Source of the DNA: Antribacter soli
Lineage (GTDB): Bacteria; Actinomycetota; Actinomycetes; Actinomycetales; Cellulomonadaceae
Assembly: GCF_021568775.1 (NCBI RefSeq)
Contig: NZ_JAKGSG010000020.1
Span: forward strand, 1 to 64,000
Length of the DNA: 64,000 nt
Direction of reading: 5' to 3'
The position numbers were made by a program, and so were the translations under genes. The notes under the pieces were generated by a model. That model saw nothing but the letters and a program-made list of their open reading frames with translations. It made no database searches and was not told the DNA's origin. Position 1 is the first letter of the stretch. Each line of letters opens with the position of its first letter. This document shows, piece after piece, positions 7,699 through 16,996 of this stretch.

Positions 7699-8763
7699 TC
7701 AGCGGCGCGCCGAGGCGGTCTCCCCGGCCAGCTCGATGCCCAGGACCTCGAGCACCGCGTCGATCGGGTTCGCATACGTGAGGCCCTTGCCCGCCCTGCC
7801 GCCGGTCTCGGAACCGGCGAAGAGCAGCCCGAGCGCGACGCCGTCCTCCCGGTAGACGAGCGCCCCGGAGTCACCCCCGCGGGAGAAGGGCTCGCCGCCG
7901 AGGCCCTCGATCTCGATCTGGTCGTCGAAGCTCAGGGCGCCGAGGTCCTCGTACCCCACGATGACGTCGTCCAGCTCGATCGCGGTGACCCGTCCGCGCG
8001 TCAGGGCGGTGGTGCGGCCCACCTTCTCCACCAGCTCGCCGCCCATCGCCCGCGCCGTCTTCGTGACGCGGCCCACCGGGTACTCGTACTCGACGGCGAC
8101 GTCGTCCAGCCGGGCGAGAGCGGCGTCCGTCCACGACGCCTCGTCAGGGTCGAGCCGCACCACCTCGGACAGGGCGCCGACGCGATCTTCCGGGTAGTCG
8201 CCGCCGTCCGCCGGGCCGGGCTGGAGGACGACGTCGCCCGGCCGGGCCTCCGGCGACCCCGCGAGCACGTGGTAGTTCGACAGCGCGTAGAGCGCCGGTC
8301 CCGTCAGGCCGCGTCGCGTGACGAACGCCCCGAGCGTGCCCGCCGTGACGTCGACGTGCCCGATGGACACCCCCGGCCGTAGCGGGCGCACGCGGCCCGT
8401 CTCCCCTGCCGACTGCGCCGCCGGGGCCGGCGGTCGCGGCCCGAGGTCGGCGATCGGCCGGATGCGCCCGGTCCGCCGGACGTCGACCGCCGGGCCTGCC
8501 TCCGCCTCGACGCGCCGCACGATGCTGCGCGCCCGCGGCACGCCCAGCCGGTAGCGGACGGCGATCCCGTATCCCCCGCCCGGCTGCGGGGCGAGCCCGA
8601 TGGCGAGCGTCGGAGCGCGCACCACCTCGGCCGCGGAGACGGCGGGCCCGGTCTGGGGAGCCTGGGCCTGGGCCTGGGGCACCACGACGCCGTGCCGCTC
8701 CGCCAGCTCCCGCGCGAAGCCGGCGAGCTGCTCCTTCAACTTCTGGGCCTCGTAGCGTTCCAT
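7699..8763 (-). CDS. NAL1-like trypsin-fold serine protease
   Basis: A 354-residue protein with a chymotrypsin/trypsin-like fold and a full catalytic triad: His165 in SNYHVLAG, Asp213 in TDAALARL and Ser299 in GGDSGALV. The first 100 residues form a separate domain (helix, then LAIGLAP and VDVRRTGRI) like that in bacterial NAL1-type peptidases. There is no signal peptide or membrane segment, so it probably acts inside the cell. The start ATG has GAGGA upstream. It is followed on the same strand, after 178 bp, by the small protein that resembles its N-terminal domain. The physiological substrate is unknown. Confidence 0.88.
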   Translation of the reverse strand: MERYEAQKLKEQLAGFARELAERHGVVVPQAQAQAPQTGPAVSAAEVVRAPTLAIGLAPQPGGGYGIAVRYRLGVPRARSIVRRVEAEAGPAVDVRRTGRIRPIADLGPRPPAPAAQSAGETGRVRPLRPGVSIGHVDVTAGTLGAFVTRRGLTGPALYALSNYHVLAGSPEARPGDVVLQPGPADGGDYPEDRVGALSEVVRLDPDEASWTDAALARLDDVAVEYEYPVGRVTKTARAMGGELVEKVGRTTALTRGRVTAIELDDVIVGYEDLGALSFDDQIEIEGLGGEPFSRGGDSGALVYREDGVALGLLFAGSETGGRAGKGLTYANPIDAVLEVLGIELAGETASARR

Positions 8764-8857
8764 GCGTCGATCCTCGCCGACCGCACTGACACGACACGAG
8801 AGGCGCGCCCGCGGCGACACGCCGTTTCGCGGGGGAAAGTCATCCCATAGAGGGATA

Positions 8858-8908
8858 TCCCGAGCGAGCGGGACGCGATACGTTCCGCTCGTTTATCCCA
8901 TCTCGGGA
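8858..8908. promoter_or_regulatory. nested inverted repeat upstream of protease gene
   Basis: TCCCGAG (8858-8864) pairs with CTCGGGA (8902-8908), and directly inside it CGAGCGG (8865-8871) pairs with CCGCTCG (8885-8891), making a 14-bp stem with a bulge on one side. GGGATATCCC overlaps its left edge, and TATCCC occurs again at about 8894. The element lies about 95 bp upstream of the protease start in a spacer richer in A+T than the flanking genes, so an operator or structured leader is likely. Confidence 0.5.
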
Positions 8909-9023
8909 GATGCGCAACTTGAGGCACGGTGCGTTGTCACAGATCACCCGCCGTCCCCTCCTGTACCTGCGGGCCGGCTGTCCGGTCCCAGCGGAAGTGG
9001 GACCTGCCGACCGGTAGGACCCC

Positions 9024-9260
9024 GTGGAAGAACGGCGAGCAGGACCTGTGATCGCGACGATGGACGAGACACGGAGCACGCGGATCAGCCGCGCGGACGT
9101 GCAAGCCGCCCTCATGTGGGCGATCGAGCACGACCGCACGGCGTTCCTGGAGCACCGGTCGACGACGTACACCGGCCCCAGCGACTTCACCCGCCGCCGG
9201 GCGGATGCCAAGCTCGTCGAGCTCTGGCGCGTGGCCACCGGGCAGGTCACCGCGGGGTAG
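9024..9260 (+). CDS. small hypothetical protein
   Basis: A 78-residue protein with no recognised family. Nearly every codon ends in G or C across the reading frame, as expected of a real gene here. It looks helical and soluble (QAALMWAIEHDRTAFLEHR, then an Arg/Ala-rich helix). The GTG start at 9024 has a weak TAGGA site; an ATG at 9060 would give 66 residues. It is convergent with the S9 peptidase gene, 8 bp apart, and divergent from the protease. Confidence 0.65.
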   Translation: MEERRAGPVIATMDETRSTRISRADVQAALMWAIEHDRTAFLEHRSTTYTGPSDFTRRRADAKLVELWRVATGQVTAG

Positions 9261-9268
9261 GCCGACGC

Positions 9269-11434
9269 TCAGCCGAGCATCGGCGGCAGCTCGCGTTCCT
9301 TGCCGAGCACGTGCTCGGAGAGGAATGCGAGCACCACCTGGTACCAGACCTTCGCGTGCTGCGGCGTGAGCACCCAGTGGTTCTCGTCCGGGAAGTACAG
9401 GAAGCGGTGCACCGTCTCCCCGTCCGGCCCGGCCGGCAGGCCGGACGCGGAGAGCAGCTCGTACCAGAGCCGCAAGCCCTCGCCCACGGGCACCCGGTAG
9501 TCCTTGTCGCCGTGCACCACGAGCATCGGCGTCCGGATCTGGTCCACGAACCGGTGCGGGGTGTTCTCGTGCGCCATCTCGGGAGTCATCTCGAGCGCCC
9601 AGTAGTACGACGCGTCCGTCGTCGGGCCGAACTGGTCGAGCGCCCACAGCGACGCATGGGTGACGATCGCCCTGAACCGGTCCGTGTGCCCGGCCACCCA
9701 GTTGGCCATGTACCCGCCGAACGACCCGCCCATCGCCGCAGTCCGGGTCTCGTCGATCTCCGGCAGCGCCTCGGCCGCGTCGGTGATCGCCAGGAGGTCG
9801 GTGTACGGCGCGGCACCCCAGGCGCCCCAGCCACGCTGCACGAACGCCTGCCCGTACCCGGTCGACAGGGCCGGGTCGGGCAGCAGCACGGCGTAGCCCT
9901 CGGCGACCATCAGCCACGGGTTCCAGCGCCAGCTCCACGAGTTCCACGAGCCGAGCGGGCCGCCGTGGATCCACAGCAGCAGCGGCGCCGGCTCGTCCGC
10001 CGAGGCGGTCGAGGGCAGCGCGAGCCAGGCCCGGACCCGCGACCCGTCCGAGGCCTGCGTCTCCACCTCGCGCAGCACGCCAGGCAGCTCGGCGGCGGGC
10101 ACCGGAGAGCGCAGGGCCGTCGCCGCCACGGCCTCACGCTCGCCTGCCTCGCCGGATGCGAGGAAGGCGGCGAGGTCCACCCGGACCGGCTCGGCCGGGG
10201 CCGCGTACGACGCCCGCAGCGCATACAGCGCCGACCCGTCCGGCGCGACGCTCACGTCCGTGAACACCGCGGCGTCCGACGTGACCTTCTCGACGGCCAC
10301 CTCGCCGCCGGGCAGGCCCGACGTGAAGGTCAGGAGGAACACCGGCCCGCGGCCGTCGTCGTCGGCCGTGACGACCAGGCCCGACCCGTCGGGCAGCCAC
10401 GCCGCCGACGTCGGCCACCGGTCCCAGTCGTCCGCCAGGACGACGGGCTCCGCGTCACCCGCGAGGGCGACGAGCCCGAGGCGCGTCACCTGCGCCGTCG
10501 TCGGCGTGGTGATGGTCTCGGTCACATAGACGACCCAGGACCCGTCCGGCGAGACGACGGGCGAGGAGATGTGCGCGTCGGGGTCGTCCACCAGGGTGCG
10601 GCGCGCGCCCGTCGCGGTGTCGACGGCGACGAGCGTCTCGCGCACCGCCGTGCCTTCGATCAGGGCCCAGGTGGTCACGAGCGTCGACCCGTCCGGCGAC
10701 AGGTTGGCGGTGTGGTTGAGCAGCTCGCGCCCGGCGCCCGTGAGGTCGCGCAGGTCCAGCCTGGCCGACGTCGGCTCCTCGGCCGACTCCTTCTCGCCCT
10801 CCGCCGGGGGCACCGGCGCAGCGGGCTCGTCCGCCAGACCGGCGAGGTCGGCGGCGAACCGGCGGTCCTGGTCCGGGCCGAGGTCGTGGTCCCAGTACCG
10901 CACCGGGTAGGAGGAGTGCAGGATCGCGGCGACCTTGTGGTCCTTGCGCTTCTTGCGCAGCTCCTCGTCCTGCTCGAGGTCCTTCGCGGTCGGCAGGAGG
11001 CTCGACGCGACGCTCACCACGTCCGCGTCGCGCGCGGCGAGCGGGCCCGAGATCCCGCCGGGCGCGGTCGCGACGACCCGCGCCTCGCCGCCGCCGGCCG
11101 GGAGCAGCCAGAGCGCGGACTTCGGGTCGTCACCGTTCCTGCCCGCGTCCGGGTCGGGCCGGGCGGACGTGAACAGCAGGTCTCCGCCCTGCGTGAAGGC
11201 GGCGGACGACTCGCCCTTCGCCGACCGGGTGAGCCGCCGAGCGGGCTGCTCGCCCGCCGGGTCGACCTCCCACAGCGCGGTGGTGTACCCCGTCCGCTCG
11301 GGGTCGAGGGTCTGGACGGTCGCGGCGAGGCGCGTGCCGTCGGTGCTGAGCACCAGGCCGGTCAGGCGAGGGATCGCGACGTAGCGGTCGAGGTCGTGGA
11401 ACGGGGTGCCGGTCGGCTCGGAGGATGCGTTCAC
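9269..11434 (-). CDS. S9-family prolyl oligopeptidase-like peptidase
   Basis: A 721-residue peptidase of the prolyl oligopeptidase/acylaminoacyl-peptidase family. The N-terminal two thirds is a beta-propeller (repeated LSPDGSTLV- and SPDGSWVVY-type blades). The C-terminal third is an alpha/beta hydrolase with the nucleophile in GGSFGGYMANW (Ser near residue 570), the acid in HGDKDYRVP and the histidine in ENHWV. No signal sequence is present, so it is likely cytoplasmic and trims peptides. The start is a GTG preceded by AGGACGG. It is 51 bp from the FAD oxidase gene on the same strand, so the two may be co-transcribed. Confidence 0.92.
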   Translation of the reverse strand: MNASSEPTGTPFHDLDRYVAIPRLTGLVLSTDGTRLAATVQTLDPERTGYTTALWEVDPAGEQPARRLTRSAKGESSAAFTQGGDLLFTSARPDPDAGRNGDDPKSALWLLPAGGGEARVVATAPGGISGPLAARDADVVSVASSLLPTAKDLEQDEELRKKRKDHKVAAILHSSYPVRYWDHDLGPDQDRRFAADLAGLADEPAAPVPPAEGEKESAEEPTSARLDLRDLTGAGRELLNHTANLSPDGSTLVTTWALIEGTAVRETLVAVDTATGARRTLVDDPDAHISSPVVSPDGSWVVYVTETITTPTTAQVTRLGLVALAGDAEPVVLADDWDRWPTSAAWLPDGSGLVVTADDDGRGPVFLLTFTSGLPGGEVAVEKVTSDAAVFTDVSVAPDGSALYALRASYAAPAEPVRVDLAAFLASGEAGEREAVAATALRSPVPAAELPGVLREVETQASDGSRVRAWLALPSTASADEPAPLLLWIHGGPLGSWNSWSWRWNPWLMVAEGYAVLLPDPALSTGYGQAFVQRGWGAWGAAPYTDLLAITDAAEALPEIDETRTAAMGGSFGGYMANWVAGHTDRFRAIVTHASLWALDQFGPTTDASYYWALEMTPEMAHENTPHRFVDQIRTPMLVVHGDKDYRVPVGEGLRLWYELLSASGLPAGPDGETVHRFLYFPDENHWVLTPQHAKVWYQVVLAFLSEHVLGKERELPPMLG

Positions 11435-11485
11435 GGGTCCGTCCTATCATGGGCCGCTGACGACCCGGCCGGGTTTTCCCCAGGC

Positions 11486-12661
11486 CTACCTCGCGAGGAG
11501 CTCGTCCAGAACCCGCGGCGCCAGACCCAGCGCCGTCGTCAGCCCGGCGCCCGACGTGACCGCCACCGCCCGGACCCCCGGCATCGGCTCCGCGACGAGG
11601 AACGGGTCCGACGCCGTCGCGTGCACTCCGGTCCACCGCTCGACCACGCGCAGCGTGCCGCCGAGGACCGCCGTGGCCTCCCGGAGCAGCAGGTCGTCGA
11701 GCGCCTCGTCCCGGAAGGGGTCGTGGGTCGTGGCGTGGGCCTGCGTGCCGCCGAGCGTGACCGTGCCGTCCGGGCGCTGCGTCAGCGTGAGGCTCAGGCC
11801 GGCCTCCAGCAGCTCCGGCCGGGTGCTCGCGAGCCGCTCGCGGACGCGCGCCAGGGCGGGGCTCGGCGCGAAGCCGGCGTGGTGCAGCAGCGCCGTCCCG
11901 GTCAGCACGGTGGGGTCGATCGCGGGGGCGTCGGGTCCCCCGCCGCGCAGCGTGACGCACAGCATCTGCAGCCGGGTGCGCCGCACGCCGGCCGCGCGGG
12001 CGGTGTCGGGGAAGAACCGGTCGACGTCGTGCCCCACAGCGACCACGACCTTCCGCGCCGCCACGTCGCCCCGCGTGGTGCGGACCAGGGTGGCGCCGCT
12101 GCCCGCCTCGAAGCCGAGCACCGTGGTGGCCGTCTCGACGGTGACCCCGGGAAGGGTGGCGGCGTGGCGCGCGATCGCCGCCATCGCCGCCCGTTGGTCC
12201 ACGCGGACGTCGAGCGGCAGGAAGGCGCCGCCCACGACGCCCTGACGACGGACCGGAACCAGGGCCAGGACGCCCGCCCGGTCAAGGAGCCGGGCGTCGC
12301 CGTCGCGGCGGGCCACGAAGTCGTCGAGCACTGCGAGCTCGTCCTCGGCCCGCGCGACGACGACGGTCCCCGCCTCCCGGACCTCGAAGCCGGCCTCCCG
12401 GCCGAGCCGCAGCCAGCGCTCCCGCGCCGCGAGGGCGTAGGCGAGGGCAAGGCCGTCCTGCGTGGTGAAGGCGGCGTGGCCCAGGCTCCGGACCGACGCT
12501 CCCACCGCGCGGTCGTCCCGCTCCAGCACCAGCACGGACTGGCCGCGCGCCGCCGCCTCGAGGGCATGCGCCAGACCGACGATGCCCGCGCCGACGACGG
12601 CGAGGTCGACGCGCGGCGGCAGCCCGGGCACGACGACCAGCGGGCGCTTCCTGGAGCTCAC
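11486..12661 (-). CDS. FAD-dependent oxidoreductase (DAO/glycine oxidase-like)
   Basis: A 391-residue flavoprotein of the D-amino-acid oxidase superfamily. The dinucleotide-binding motif VVGAGIVGLAHALEAA lies near the N-terminus, followed by a strand ending in an acidic residue (VLVLERD). The C-terminal TSGAGLTTALGLAP is the second FAD contact. It resembles the subgroup found in some phosphonate-catabolism loci, but no phosphonate genes are present here, so the substrate stays open. I used the GTG at 12661, which has CAGGG upstream; another GTG at 12721 would add 20 residues of unlikely composition. It diverges from the CopD-CtaG gene. Confidence 0.87.
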   Translation of the reverse strand: MSSRKRPLVVVPGLPPRVDLAVVGAGIVGLAHALEAAARGQSVLVLERDDRAVGASVRSLGHAAFTTQDGLALAYALAARERWLRLGREAGFEVREAGTVVVARAEDELAVLDDFVARRDGDARLLDRAGVLALVPVRRQGVVGGAFLPLDVRVDQRAAMAAIARHAATLPGVTVETATTVLGFEAGSGATLVRTTRGDVAARKVVVAVGHDVDRFFPDTARAAGVRRTRLQMLCVTLRGGGPDAPAIDPTVLTGTALLHHAGFAPSPALARVRERLASTRPELLEAGLSLTLTQRPDGTVTLGGTQAHATTHDPFRDEALDDLLLREATAVLGGTLRVVERWTGVHATASDPFLVAEPMPGVRAVAVTSGAGLTTALGLAPRVLDELLAR

Positions 12662-12871
12662 GCCGTGACCCTGCACGACGCGAGGTCGGGGCTCAAGCCC
12701 TCGTGACGACCGCGCGAACACCTTCCCGCAGAGTTCATGCGGTGTTCGGGTTCGTCACCCGGCGGCGTCCCTGCGTTCACCCGCGCGACAACCGCCGCCC
12801 GGATCCCGGAAGCGACGAACGCCACGCCCGACCCCTGCCGGGCAGGCCCGCCGCTCACCTAGGCTGGATCG

Positions 12872-14947
12872 GTGACCACAGCAGACGTGCGACCGGCGGC
12901 ACCGAGGGGCGACGGCCCCGACGCGGCGCCCGCCGGCGTGCCCGCCCGGCCCTGGTGGCTCGTCGGGGCCGCGCCCGCGACGGTCGCCGTCGCGCTTCTC
13001 GCCGCCGTCGCCGCCGGGTCGTTCTCGGGCGCCTTCCGCCCCTTCACCTACTTCACCGACCCGGGCGCCGGGGTGCGCTGGGGCATGCCCATGGCGACGG
13101 TGGTGACGGAGCTCATGGCTGCCGTCACGCTGGGCGCCCTCGTGCTCACCGCGTGCGTGCTGCCCTCCGGCCGGGCGGTGGAGCGGGGGCTCGGCATCGC
13201 GGGCGTCACGTCGGGCGTCTGGGCGGTCGCGGCGACCGTTCACCTCGTCCTGCACACCTCGTGGTCCACGTTCGTGCCGGTCGGCGACCCGGTGTTCGGC
13301 CGCACGTTCTGGTCGTTCGTCACGGACGGCGAGGTCGGCCGCGCGTACCTGGGCGTGGTCGTGGTCGCGGCGGTCACGTCCGCCGTCGCGCTCGCCGTGC
13401 GCGGTCCCGTGGGCGCCCTGTGGACGGCGGGGATCGCGCTCGTCGCCGTCGCGCTGCAGTCGGGCACCGGCCACGCCGCGGGGGCCTCCAGCCACGACCT
13501 GGCGATCTCCGCGATGTTTCTGCACCTCGGCGGCGCCGCCCTGTGGGTGGGCGGCCTCGCGGCGATCGCGCTCCTCGGCCTGCGAGACGCCGCCGCGCCC
13601 ACCACGATCCGCCGCTACTCCGCGATCGCGGGCTGGTGCTACGCGGCCGTCGCGTTGTCAGGCCTCGTCAGCGCCTGGATCCGGCTGGGCTCGGTCGACG
13701 CCCTCACCACCGACTACGGCGTGCTCCTGATCGTCAAGGCCACCCTCCTGGTCGTGCTCGGGGCGCTCGGCTGGGTGCACCGCCGCGCCGTCCTGCGCCG
13801 GCTGCCCGACGCCGTCCCGCGCCCCGGTGCCGTGGTGCAGGTGGACGCGCGTCCGCCGTCGGCCGGCGTGCCACGGCTGTTCTGGCGGCTCGCCGCCGTC
13901 GAGCTGCTCGTCATGGGCGCAGTTTCCGGGGTCGCGGTGGCGCTCGGCTCCACCGCCGCGCCCATCCCCGAGGTGCCCGTCGTCGACGCGAGCGCCGCCC
14001 AGCAGGTCACCGGCCACCCGCTGCCGGCCGAGCCGACGGTCGCCCGCTGGTTCACCGAGTTCCAGTGGGACCTGCTCCTCGCGTTCGGGTGCGCCGCCGC
14101 GGTCGTCGTCTACGTGACGTGGGCCGTACGCCTCGCCCGGCGCGGCGATCGCTGGCCCGTGTCCCGGACCGTGTCGTGGTGCCTGGGGATCGTCGTGCTG
14201 TTCTGGGCGACGAACGGCGGCGCGGCCGTCTACGGGCACATCCTGTTCAGCGCGCACATGGTGCAGCACATGGTGCTCGCCATGGTCGTGCCGCTGCTCC
14301 TCGTGCTGGCCGCGCCGGTCACGCTCCTGCTGCGCGCCGTCCCGGCCCGGCGCGACGGCTCCCGCGGGCCGCGCGAGTGGATCCTCGCGCTGGTGCACTC
14401 ACTCTGGGGCCGGCTGATCGCCCACCCGATCGTCGCGGCAGTGCTCTTCGCGGGCGGCATGATCGCGTTCTACTACACGCCGCTGTTCGAGCTGTCCCTG
14501 CGCTCCTACCCCTGGCACGTGTGGATGATCATGCACTTCACGCTCGTCGGGTACCTGTTCGCGAACGCGCTCGTCGGCATCGACCCCGGGCCGTCACGCC
14601 CGTCCTACCCCCTGCGGATCGTGCTGCTGTTCGCCACGATGACCTTCCACGCGTTCTTCGGCGTCGCGCTCACGTCCGGCACGGCGCTCCTGGTGCCGGA
14701 GTGGTTCGGACTGCTCGGCCGGCCCTGGGGGCCCTCCGCCATCGAGGACCAGCAGCGCGGCGGCGCCGTCGCGTGGGGCATCGGGGAGCTGCCGATGCTC
14801 ATCCTCGCGATCGGGGTGGCGGTCTCCTGGACCCGCTCCGACGCCCGCGACGCCAAGCGTCAGGACCGAGCCGCCGACCGCGACGGCGACGCCGAGCTGG
14901 AGGCGTACAACGCCATGCTCGCGAAGATGGCGAAGCGCAAGGACTGA
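12872..14947 (+). CDS. CopD/CtaG fusion membrane protein (copper handling, cytochrome oxidase assembly)
   Basis: A 691-residue polytopic membrane protein. The first half (about residues 20-340) has eight or more hydrophobic helices typical of CopD, including GHAAGASSHDLAISAMFLHL with membrane histidines suited to copper. The second half (about 385-650) matches the CtaG family for caa3-type oxidase assembly (HMVQHMVLAMVVPLLL, MIMHFT, MTFHAFFG). Actinobacteria commonly carry this fusion. The tail is charged and cytoplasmic. It probably delivers copper across the membrane for respiratory oxidase. The start is a GTG. It ends at a strong hairpin shared with the convergent neighbour. Confidence 0.92.
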   Translation: MTTADVRPAAPRGDGPDAAPAGVPARPWWLVGAAPATVAVALLAAVAAGSFSGAFRPFTYFTDPGAGVRWGMPMATVVTELMAAVTLGALVLTACVLPSGRAVERGLGIAGVTSGVWAVAATVHLVLHTSWSTFVPVGDPVFGRTFWSFVTDGEVGRAYLGVVVVAAVTSAVALAVRGPVGALWTAGIALVAVALQSGTGHAAGASSHDLAISAMFLHLGGAALWVGGLAAIALLGLRDAAAPTTIRRYSAIAGWCYAAVALSGLVSAWIRLGSVDALTTDYGVLLIVKATLLVVLGALGWVHRRAVLRRLPDAVPRPGAVVQVDARPPSAGVPRLFWRLAAVELLVMGAVSGVAVALGSTAAPIPEVPVVDASAAQQVTGHPLPAEPTVARWFTEFQWDLLLAFGCAAAVVVYVTWAVRLARRGDRWPVSRTVSWCLGIVVLFWATNGGAAVYGHILFSAHMVQHMVLAMVVPLLLVLAAPVTLLLRAVPARRDGSRGPREWILALVHSLWGRLIAHPIVAAVLFAGGMIAFYYTPLFELSLRSYPWHVWMIMHFTLVGYLFANALVGIDPGPSRPSYPLRIVLLFATMTFHAFFGVALTSGTALLVPEWFGLLGRPWGPSAIEDQQRGGAVAWGIGELPMLILAIGVAVSWTRSDARDAKRQDRAADRDGDAELEAYNAMLAKMAKRKD

Positions 14948-15029
14948 CGTGCAGGTGCCACGAGGTGAAGCCTCGGCCAGCGCGGCGTAGCATTGTGGCT
15001 GCCGCCCCCGCTGGGGGAGAGGAAGTGAA

Positions 15030-15062
15030 GCCGGGAACCCTGATGGAGATCAGGATCCCGGC
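15030..15062. terminator. bidirectional hairpin between convergent genes
   Basis: GCCGGG pairs with CCCGGC, and inside it CCTGAT pairs with ATCAGG around the loop GGAG, with one or two unpaired bases between the helices. On the plus strand TTCGCGTTTTCT follows, so it is a good terminator for the CopD-CtaG gene. It lies 11 bp from the stop of the convergent DUF3800-like gene. Confidence 0.8.
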
Positions 15063-15073
15063 ATTCGCGTTTT

Positions 15074-15673
15074 CTAGAGCAGTTCGATGTTGACCTCCTC
15101 GACCCCGTCCCCGAGCGCCAGCCGCACGTCGAGAGCTCGCCCGCCGCGAGCGTGCGCGGTGATCCCGGCAACGGCATCAGGAACCCACAGCATGGGCTCG
15201 ACGGTTGGGTTGGCGAAGTCGACGTGGGTACTTGGGGAGATGCGACCCTTGTTGCGCACTGCGTCGACGAGGCGGATGTCGCTGCGATTGAGGGACTCTG
15301 TCCGAGACTCCAGCCAGACTCTCGTCACACCGAGCTTCTCCAGCTCGTGCAGCAGCCGCTCCATGCACAAACGACGCGCCCGCTCCTGACGCCTGGGGTC
15401 GATCGGGACACCGACGACCACGAGATGGACCTTGTCGTAGGCACCGATCGCGGAGGCGATCTTGAGGTGACGCTGCGCGGACTCGTCGCGCCAGTGGAAG
15501 CGAGCACCCTTCTTCTTCAGTAGCTCGCGGAGGCTGTCCCGCACCGGCTCGCACTCTTCGGGGTCGGCGATTGCTGCCGCGAGCACATACATCCCGACGC
15601 GTTCTTGAGTGGGCATCTGCATCGACTCGTCCACCCAGGCGTGCAACGAGAACGACACCTGAGGGTCGATCAC
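15074..15673 (-). CDS. DUF3800-like hypothetical protein
   Basis: A 199-residue soluble protein resembling the DUF3800 group, whose members are thought to have an RNase H-like fold. Visible motifs are HAWVDES near the N-terminus (an acidic DE pair), then RFHWRDES, IRLVDAVRNKG and MLWVPDAVAG. The function is unknown. I chose the GTG at 15673: the reading frame stays open to an ATG at 15775, but codons there switch to A/T-ending ones, which suggests promoter DNA rather than coding. The true start is uncertain. Confidence 0.72.
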   Translation of the reverse strand: MIDPQVSFSLHAWVDESMQMPTQERVGMYVLAAAIADPEECEPVRDSLRELLKKKGARFHWRDESAQRHLKIASAIGAYDKVHLVVVGVPIDPRRQERARRLCMERLLHELEKLGVTRVWLESRTESLNRSDIRLVDAVRNKGRISPSTHVDFANPTVEPMLWVPDAVAGITAHARGGRALDVRLALGDGVEEVNIELL

Positions 15674-15976
15674 TGCCCGATAGCGCCACGGGAACCGCAA
15701 TCTTTCACGGTGAAAAGGTCCTTGCGGATATGGAACAGCATCAACCGTTACTACATGACCGCGGCTTCGGGCCACCGACCTGCCGGGCCTGTTCCGGCTC
15801 GCCGGTCCACCTTTCGGGCCCGCTCACCCTGTGCGTACGTTGTCGACCCAGAGTGAGCGGACTCCAGGGCACCAGCCGGTCCAGGCACTGCCGACGCGCG
15901 CGGCTGCGCGCGAAGCGGGCCCGCGCACCGGCATACTTGTCCCCCGACAGCGACGCAGATCACAGGGGGTTGCCCG
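15674..15976. other. divergent promoter region
   Basis: No gene supported. The part nearest the DUF3800-like gene (about 15690-15775) is richer in A+T than its surroundings and probably holds that gene's promoter. The rest is GC-rich and leads into the MoxR operon, with an AGGGGG site just before its start. No strong palindrome or known regulatory RNA was seen. Confidence 0.4.
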
Positions 15977-16972
15977 GTGCCTGAGCACAACGAGATCAGC
16001 GCGTCCGACCTGGACCGGGCGACTGCGCTGCTCAAGCGCATCACCCAGGTCTTCGACGAGAAGGTCGTCGGGCAGGAGGCACTCCGGACGGCCCTGACGA
16101 GCTGCCTCCTCGCGGGCGGCCATGTCCTGCTGGAGAGCGTCCCCGGCCTGGCGAAGACCACCGCTGCGCAGACGCTCGCCGCGGCGGTGGGCGGCGAGTT
16201 CCGGCGCATCCAGTGCACCCCGGACCTCATGCCGAACGACATCGTCGGCACGCAGATCTTCAACTACGCGTCGGGCGAGTTCAGCACCCAGCTCGGGCCG
16301 GTGCACGCGAACCTCGTCCTCCTGGACGAGATCAACCGCTCCTCGGCGAAGACGCAGAGCGCGATGCTCGAGGCGATGCAGGAGAAGCAGACCTCCATCG
16401 GCGGCGTGAACTACCGCCTGCCGGACCCGTTCATGGTCCTCGCCACGCAGAACCCCATCGAGGAGGAGGGCACCTACGTGCTGCCCGAGGCCCAGATGGA
16501 CCGCTTCCTGATGAAGGAGGTGATCACGTACCCCACGCCGGACCAGGAGCTGGAGATCCTGCGCCGCGTCGCGAGCGGCCAGATGGAACGCCCCGTGGTG
16601 ACGGAGCCGATCAGCCTCGGCGACGTGCACTTCCTGCGCGAGCTCGTCGACAAGGTGTACGTGGACGACTCCGTGAAGCGGTACGTGGTGGACATCATCA
16701 ACACGACCCGCATGTCGGGACCGCGCCCGGTCCGCGACCTGGGTCGGCACGTGCGCGTGGGCGCCTCGCCGCGCGGCGGCATCGCGCTGATGCGCCTGGG
16801 CCAGGCGCTGGCCGTGCAGTCGGGCCGGGGGTTCGTGATCCCGGAGGACATCCGCGCCATGCGGTACGCGGTGCTGCGGCACCGGCTGGTGCGCACCTTC
16901 GACGCCCTCGCGGACAACGTGCCGCCCGAGCAGCTCGTGGACGCCGTCTTCGACGCCGTCCCGGCGCCCTGA
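15977..16972 (+). CDS. MoxR-family AAA+ ATPase
   Basis: A 331-residue AAA+ ATPase of the MoxR family. Walker A is SVPGLAKTTAAQ (near residue 55), Walker B is LVLLDEINRSS, and the sensor region is LATQNPIEEEGTY. The C-terminal lid follows with RPVRDLGRHVRVGASPRG. MoxR proteins act as chaperone-like ATPases that load or mature partner proteins carrying VWA domains. The start is a GTG with AGGGGG upstream. It opens a six-gene run on the plus strand, 24 bp ahead of the DUF58 gene, so the VWA proteins downstream are its likely clients. Confidence 0.95.
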   Translation: MPEHNEISASDLDRATALLKRITQVFDEKVVGQEALRTALTSCLLAGGHVLLESVPGLAKTTAAQTLAAAVGGEFRRIQCTPDLMPNDIVGTQIFNYASGEFSTQLGPVHANLVLLDEINRSSAKTQSAMLEAMQEKQTSIGGVNYRLPDPFMVLATQNPIEEEGTYVLPEAQMDRFLMKEVITYPTPDQELEILRRVASGQMERPVVTEPISLGDVHFLRELVDKVYVDDSVKRYVVDIINTTRMSGPRPVRDLGRHVRVGASPRGGIALMRLGQALAVQSGRGFVIPEDIRAMRYAVLRHRLVRTFDALADNVPPEQLVDAVFDAVPAP

Positions 16973-16996
16973 CCCCGCCCGCCGACCCCTGAGCGC

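Noticed and set aside
8762-12706. 1300-codon open frame on the plus strand across the S9 peptidase and FAD oxidase genes
   Set aside because: Composition is Arg/His/Val-rich with no recognisable domain, and it is antisense to two well-supported enzymes.
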